36,956 nucleotides of DNA from CAYPAV01 sp964408805 (GTDB lineage Bacteria > Pseudomonadota > Alphaproteobacteria > UBA8366): positions 1-36,956 of the forward strand of contig CAYPAV010000032.1 of the NCBI GenBank assembly GCA_964408805.1, in the 5' to 3' direction. The notes below the pieces were generated by a model. That model did not search any database and was not told where the DNA came from. It saw only the letters and a program-made list of their open reading frames with translations. This document shows positions 33,452 to 36,956 of the stretch, in pieces (the first letter of the stretch is position 1; every line of letters begins with the position of its first letter). The translations under genes and the position numbers were made by a program.

Positions 33452-34798
33452 ATGAATCTCACGACAAGAAACCTGCTGTTTCTATTTGGAATCGCCCTGG
33501 GCCTGCGCCTTCTTAATCTCCTCGTGATCGACGATTTGGGCGCGTATGCCATGGTCCCGGATTCACATTTTTACTGGAGCGGCGCTCTGGCATGGATCGA
33601 ATCGGGATTCTTTTCGCATTTCGACGGGACGAATTATGTTCCGATCACGGAACGGACCCCTCTTTATTTTCTGTTCTTGACGCCGTTCCGCTGGGTGTTC
33701 GGTGATCTTGTGGGTCCAGTAGTTGTCGCGCAAGCAGTATTGGACGCGGGGACGTGTATGGTCATTGCCATGCTTGGGGGAATGCTGGATCGAACTACGG
33801 GGATCCTTGCCGGTCTGTTTGCGGCTTTTTGGCCAAACATGATTATTCATAGCGCGCTCATCCTAACCGATTCACTATTCCTTTTTTTCATCGCCCTTGG
33901 TCTTCTCTTTGTCGCAAGATTTTTGCATTGCGGTCGCCCGAGCGAGATCTATTTAGCGAGCTTTGTGTGCGGCCTTGCGATCATGACACGGCCGGTAGGA
34001 ATGCTTCTGCCGCTTGGAATTCTTGTCGTGACACCCATCGTTCTCCACAGACACGGTAACGACTGGCGGAAATCCGGCGGCGCGGCATTGATCGCGATGT
34101 TGATTGTGGCGTTACCGGTCTCGCCTCTTCTCGCCCGAAACATCAGTCAATTTGGGACGGTACAACTGACGAGTCAGAGCGGCACTCATTTCCTTGGATG
34201 GGTAGTTGGCTATTCTCGAGCTTTGGACCGCGGGGAGAGCTTCGACACCGCCTCAGAACAGGTTAGCAGAAAGTGGATGTCGGAAAAGACGATTCGGTCC
34301 AACGAACGGCCTCCCAATGCTTTCGAGGAATCCCGTAAACGCATGTCGCTGGCTCGCGAGGAGCTCTCTCGGATACCATTTACCAGCCTTCTGAAGGCTT
34401 GGTCATCTGGTGGCGCGTTGAATCTCGTGGCCCCCGTCACGGCGATCGATCCAAGAATTCGCGCTCTGAACAGGAAAAGCTATTACAACTCCTTAGGCAC
34501 CTCATTGATCGATAGGTCTTTGAATTTCATGGCTAATAACGACGTTGTTTACATCCGATGGTTGCTGCTGGGGCTCGTAATCGGAACGATCGCGCTGATC
34601 CTTCAAATGGCCGGATGGGTGATTCTCTTGCGCTGTAATTTCTGGTCGGCGATATTAGCCCTTCTCATTATCTCGTATTTTCTCCTTATCAATGGTCCTG
34701 TGGGCGGGCCAAAATATAGGCTACCCATGGAGCCGGTTTTTATCATTCTTCAATCGATTGCATTGTTGGGCCTGTGGAAACGTTGGAATCGGGGATAG
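33452..34798 (+). CDS. GT39/PMT_2-like membrane glycosyltransferase
   Basis: A 448-residue multi-pass membrane protein resembling ArnT/PMT-type GT-C transferases that use polyprenyl-phosphate sugars on the periplasmic side. After TM1 (residues 5-25) comes the loop with an acidic VPDSHFYW, then PITERTPLYF, several membrane segments, LILTDSLFLFFIALG, and a final hydrophobic region ending at GPKYRLPMEPVF, a pattern seen in this family. The ATG at 33452 has AGAAGG at 33442-33447; the longer open frame overlaps the previous gene and is not used. It may transfer a sugar from a lipid carrier to the surface glycan or a protein. It is the last gene of the + strand block. Confidence 0.75.
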   Translation: MNLTTRNLLFLFGIALGLRLLNLLVIDDLGAYAMVPDSHFYWSGALAWIESGFFSHFDGTNYVPITERTPLYFLFLTPFRWVFGDLVGPVVVAQAVLDAGTCMVIAMLGGMLDRTTGILAGLFAAFWPNMIIHSALILTDSLFLFFIALGLLFVARFLHCGRPSEIYLASFVCGLAIMTRPVGMLLPLGILVVTPIVLHRHGNDWRKSGGAALIAMLIVALPVSPLLARNISQFGTVQLTSQSGTHFLGWVVGYSRALDRGESFDTASEQVSRKWMSEKTIRSNERPPNAFEESRKRMSLAREELSRIPFTSLLKAWSSGGALNLVAPVTAIDPRIRALNRKSYYNSLGTSLIDRSLNFMANNDVVYIRWLLLGLVIGTIALILQMAGWVILLRCNFWSAILALLIISYFLLINGPVGGPKYRLPMEPVFIILQSIALLGLWKRWNRG

Positions 34799-34888
34799 AA
34801 ATGATCGACCGTCATGCTATCGCCAAACAAACCGGAGGCCCTTAGAAACTCGCATCCCAGTCGATCGATGCCCCTAAAGCGGAGAATT

Positions 34889-35446
34889 TCATCTTAGATT
34901 ATTTAAACGCGGAAGTACCGGCGCCACCGAGAGCATCGGCGCTGCGGCGTCTTTCGCCGATAAAATAGGCTCTTCAATCGGCCAATCAATCGCCAATTCT
35001 GGGTCGTCCCAGCGGATCGACCTTTCGGTGTCCGGGTTATAGAACTCGGTGCATTTATAAAAGAAATCGGCACTGTCGCTTAGCACAAGAAATCCATGCG
35101 CGAACCCCGGCGGAATCCATATTTGCTTGGGTGTAGTGCCGTCGAGTTCGATGGCGACCCACCTGCCGAAGCGGGGGCTGCCGCGGCGAATGTCGACAGT
35201 GACGTCGAAAACGCGTCCGGCCAACACCGTCACCAGTTTTCCCTGCGCCTTTGGTTCCTGAAAATGAAGGCCACGCAATGTGCCCTTCACCGACCGCGAA
35301 AAATTATCCTGTACGAAGGGGCCTGGGATACCCGCTTCGGCATATCGAGGGCTTTCCCATGATTCGAAAAAAAATCCGCGGCCATCCGAAAATTTTTGAG
35401 GCTCAATGATAAGCACTTCCGGCAATTCGGTTGCTCTTAATTTCAT
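34889..35446 (-). CDS. rmlC: dTDP-4-dehydrorhamnose 3,5-epimerase
   Basis: A 185-residue cupin-fold epimerase of dTDP-L-rhamnose synthesis. FSDGRGFFFESW, FVQDNFSRS, LRGLHFQEP with the catalytic histidine, DVTVDIRRGSPRFGRW with the aspartate that pairs with it, WIPPGFAHGF and YKCTEFYNP with the catalytic tyrosine region are all present. It converges on the glycan operon across a 90-base gap in which I see no strong terminator hairpin. No rmlA, rmlB or rmlD lies in the window, so it either works with distant partners or acts on another 4-keto sugar. ATG follows AAAGGG directly, a poor ribosome-binding spacing. Confidence 0.93.
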   Translation of the reverse strand: MKLRATELPEVLIIEPQKFSDGRGFFFESWESPRYAEAGIPGPFVQDNFSRSVKGTLRGLHFQEPKAQGKLVTVLAGRVFDVTVDIRRGSPRFGRWVAIELDGTTPKQIWIPPGFAHGFLVLSDSADFFYKCTEFYNPDTERSIRWDDPELAIDWPIEEPILSAKDAAAPMLSVAPVLPRLNNLR

Positions 35447-35617
35447 CCCTTTGACCAGGTCGAATGATCAATTCGTATGCTCGCATTCTTCAATAGGCTA
35501 TCCTCATAGACTGGCTGTTGCGCCAATTTGACCTGTGATCATGGTCCTAGCGGTAAAGTACCGGGACCGCAATATTCGACGCCAATAATATCCTTCCTTC
35601 ATACGGGGCGGTACTCC
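35447..35617. other. Divergent intergenic region between rmlC and DehI-like gene
   Basis: This 171-base, relatively AT-rich stretch separates two outward-reading genes and should hold their promoters. A TTGACC at 35528-35533 resembles a -35 box for the + strand, but no good -10 lies 16-18 bases downstream. I see no repeat or operator palindrome of note. Confidence 0.35.
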
Positions 35618-36454
35618 GTGACGGTCTTTCCCGAACTTTCCGAACATGCCGCGACAGGCAAGATCGCCGAAATCTACGCCGAGATTCGTGCCTATTGTGC
35701 CGTTCCTTACGTCTCCTCCCTGCAACGTCAGCTCGCAACCGTGCCGGGTTGTCTCGAATGGGCATGGGCCGCGATGCGGCCCGCCGTCACAAATGGAGAA
35801 ATCCCCGAGGCCGCATGGCGCCAAGTCGAAAGTATGTCATTGCCGGTACTTCCGCCCCTAACGCGGCCAAAGCTGAGGACATTTGCGGTCGATGCCGCGA
35901 GCGAGTCAACGATCCATGCGATCTATGAGACGTTTTACCGGGCGAGCCCCGTCAACATGATTGTTGGCGGCCTGATCCGCCGATTTCTGACGAGTTCGAA
36001 CGCCGAGAGGTTGTCCGCGGTCGATCGCCCGGTTTCGCGTCCTTGGTCACCGCCGCCGCCGCTTCCGGATCTGCCCAATTTCGTCGCGGACGGGAATCTT
36101 TCACCCGACACCCGGGCGACGCTCGCTCAGTTCGAGACAACGATCGACGGCAGCGTTTTTATTCCCGGCCTTTATCGCCTTCTCGCCCACTGGCCCGCCT
36201 ATCTTGGTTACGTCGCGGATCACCTTGGTTCGGCCAGGCGAGAGACTTCCGTTCTGGCCGTTTGCCGCGAGGTCGAGGATCGGATGGCCACTCAGATTTC
36301 CACGATTGCCGCCGGGCTCCGTCCGGCACTGCCCCCCTTCGACGGCGCCACCGCAAGGCGGATAGTCGCATCCATCGATGTCTATCGCCGCACCAGCCCC
36401 GAGATGATCGTCTTTAGCGCGATGCTGCGCGGCGCCCTACCGCCGCCTGAATGA
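35618..36454 (+). CDS. DehI-like protein (haloacid dehalogenase group I family)
   Basis: A protein of about 278 residues of the DehI-like all-helical family. It shows the repeat-type pattern of that family: GKIAEIYAEIRAYCAVPYVSSLQRQLATVPGCLEWAW, then a second related half, IPGLYRLLAHWPAYLGYVADHL. Authentic DehI hydrolyses 2-haloacids, but most chromosomal relatives are uncharacterised, so the reaction is uncertain. GTG at 35618 is preferred because a GGGGCGG lies just upstream and the family N terminus starts here; an in-frame ATG at 35528 would add 30 low-complexity residues. It is followed by a strong hairpin. Confidence 0.6.
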   Translation: MTVFPELSEHAATGKIAEIYAEIRAYCAVPYVSSLQRQLATVPGCLEWAWAAMRPAVTNGEIPEAAWRQVESMSLPVLPPLTRPKLRTFAVDAASESTIHAIYETFYRASPVNMIVGGLIRRFLTSSNAERLSAVDRPVSRPWSPPPPLPDLPNFVADGNLSPDTRATLAQFETTIDGSVFIPGLYRLLAHWPAYLGYVADHLGSARRETSVLAVCREVEDRMATQISTIAAGLRPALPPFDGATARRIVASIDVYRRTSPEMIVFSAMLRGALPPPE

Positions 36455-36486
36455 CGAAACCTTAAGATCGAAAATTCTTCCACCAT

Positions 36487-36527
36487 GGGCCGGCGCTTGG
36501 CATGATGAGCGCCGGCCCCGTCATTTT
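36487..36527 (+). terminator. Probable intrinsic terminator after the DehI-like gene
   Basis: A perfect 11-base-pair GC-rich stem, 36487-36497 (GGGCCGGCGCT) with 36508-36518, and a 10-base loop, followed by a short T-rich run (CATTTT at 36522-36527). It lies 33 bases after the upstream stop and before the ribosome-binding site of the selenoprotein, so it would separate the two genes' transcripts. The T-tract is short. Confidence 0.6.
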
Positions 36528-36544
36528 CGGAGACGCCTTCCGCC

Positions 36545-36760
36545 ATGCATGTGCGTATCGAATACTGCCGCCCTTGAGGCTATGAGACACGGGCCCGCCG
36601 TGCGCGGGCGCTGCTTGAGGAAAAAGGCCTTACCGATTTCGAACTCGTGCCCGGCAAGCCCGGTCAGTTCGACATCATCATCGACGGTGCCTTGGTCCTC
36701 TCGCGCCGCGAGCTCGGCCGCTTTCCGGAAGATACGGAAGTTTCCGCCCTCGTGGATTAG
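36545..36760 (+). CDS. SelW-like (Rdx family) selenoprotein with in-frame UGA
   Basis: A 71-residue Rdx/SelT-SelW-SelH family thioredoxin-fold protein, read through an in-frame TGA at codon 11 (36575-36577). The N terminus reads HVRIEYC-R-P-U-GYETRARRA, giving the redox motif Cys8-x-x-Sec11 at the exact place of the family's CxxU/CxxC. Downstream the frame carries the family's FELVPGKPGQFDIIIDG and LVLSRRELGRFP segments and ends at TAG 36758. GGAGA at 36529-36533 precedes the ATG. A hairpin suited to a bacterial SECIS starts 15 bases after the TGA. Continuous homology on both sides argues for recoding, not a pseudogene. SelW proteins are thought to act in thiol redox reactions; the partner is unknown. 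Its end overlaps the convergent aldehyde dehydrogenase by 4 bases. Confidence 0.87.
36593..36609 (+). promoter_or_regulatory. Candidate bacterial SECIS hairpin
   Basis: Inside the coding frame, GCCCGC (36593-36598) pairs with GCGGGC (36604-36609) around the loop CGTGC. The loop starts 21 bases after the UGA and has G as its second base followed by U, which fits the published general pattern for bacterial SECIS elements (a G in the first two loop bases, 16-37 bases from the UGA) that bind SelB. The E. coli bulged U is not obvious. Confidence 0.6.
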
Positions 36761-36956
36761 ATCGAAAACCCGCCGACCTTGGTCTCGAGATATTCGGCGA
36801 TCCCCTCGCGACTGCCCTCGCGGCCGAGGCCGCTGTCCTTCATGCCGCCGAAGGGGGCGGCGGCCGAGGCCGGGTTGATGTCGTTGATCCCGATAATCCC
36901 GAAATTCAGCCCCTCGAACATCCGCATCGCCCGGCCGATATCGCGGGTATAGACAT
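36757..36956 (-). CDS. Aldehyde dehydrogenase, C-terminal end (partial)
   Basis: On the - strand the last 66 codons of an NAD(P)-dependent aldehyde dehydrogenase enter from the right edge and stop at 36757-36759. Visible are the family C-terminal landmarks GLNFGIIGIND, APFGGMKDSGLGREGS and EGIAEYLETK. The pattern favours the succinate-semialdehyde dehydrogenase (GabD-like) group. The catalytic cysteine and glutamate lie beyond the window. Its stop overlaps the convergent selenoprotein gene. Confidence 0.9.
   Translation of the reverse strand, partial: VYTRDIGRAMRMFEGLNFGIIGINDINPASAAAPFGGMKDSGLGREGSREGIAEYLETKVGGFSI

Noticed and set aside
35528..35560. Sigma70-type promoter for the DehI-like gene
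   Set aside because: TTGACC is present, but no convincing -10 box is found at proper spacing.
36545..36577. A 10-codon peptide or pseudogene ending at TGA
   Set aside because: Family sequence continues in the same frame for 60 residues beyond the TGA, and the TGA is exactly at the redox selenocysteine position.
1..36956. tRNA, rRNA, CRISPR array, IS element or attachment site
   Set aside because: I saw no tRNA-like cloverleaf, spaced direct repeats, transposase motifs or terminal inverted repeats.

Overview
The window is a dense carbohydrate-biosynthesis locus followed by a short flanking segment. About 30 genes run on the + strand from the left edge to 34798 with tiny gaps or start/stop overlaps (GTGA, ATGA, TGATG), so the block is probably one or a few long transcripts. 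High GC, frequent GTG/TTG starts, a nonulosonate locus of this type and the flanking genes suggest an alphaproteobacterium, perhaps Rhodospirillales-like; this is an inference without a phylogenetic marker. A run of exactly 100 N (18921-19020) shows the sequence is a scaffolded draft or metagenome assembly.

Region 1 (1-15432): a truncated 2-hydroxyacid dehydrogenase, a NeuA-type CMP-sugar synthetase, a close relative of UDP-sulfoquinovose synthase (SQD1/SqdB), a NeuB-type nonulosonate synthase, a phytanoyl-CoA-dioxygenase-like oxygenase and a capsule-type glycosyltransferase. Then come a first N-acetyl-sugar amidotransferase trio (PP-loop enzyme, HisF-like, HisH-like), an MBOAT O-acyltransferase with two tandem membrane-anchored SGNH-like partners, an asparagine-synthetase-like protein lacking the glutaminase cysteine, and a GT4 glycosyltransferase.

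Region 2 (15461-18264): a Gfo/Idh/MocA dehydrogenase, a DegT-type aminotransferase and a left-handed beta-helix acetyltransferase, the three activities that install a 3-acetamido group on a UDP-sugar (WlbA/WlbC/WlbB or GnnA/GnnB type).

Region 3 (18293-31559): a pseudaminic acid (Pse) pathway. PseB (with the assembly gap inside), PseC, a second amidotransferase trio, a GT-B-like protein, a PseG-PseH fusion, a methyltransferase, a PIG-L deacetylase, PseI, an SpsF-type cytidylyltransferase (PseF role), the Pse-associated methylase and a GT4 enzyme. Together these would make CMP-Pse or an amidino-, O/N-methyl- or re-acylated derivative. Region 4 (31570-34798) has a complete glutamine-dependent asparagine synthetase homologue and a GT39/PMT_2-like membrane glycosyltransferase. 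No flippase, polymerase, flagellin or Maf gene is in view.

The right flank (34889-36956) has an rmlC on the - strand, a DehI-like protein, an in-frame-UGA SelW-like selenoprotein with a candidate bacterial SECIS hairpin, and the 3' end of an aldehyde dehydrogenase on the - strand.

Most noteworthy are the unannotatable-by-default SelW-like selenoprotein at 36545-36760, the SQD1 homologue embedded between NeuA- and NeuB-type genes, the two divergent amidotransferase trios whose HisF subunits have each lost a different catalytic aspartate, and the likely frameshift or CTG start in the second HisH.
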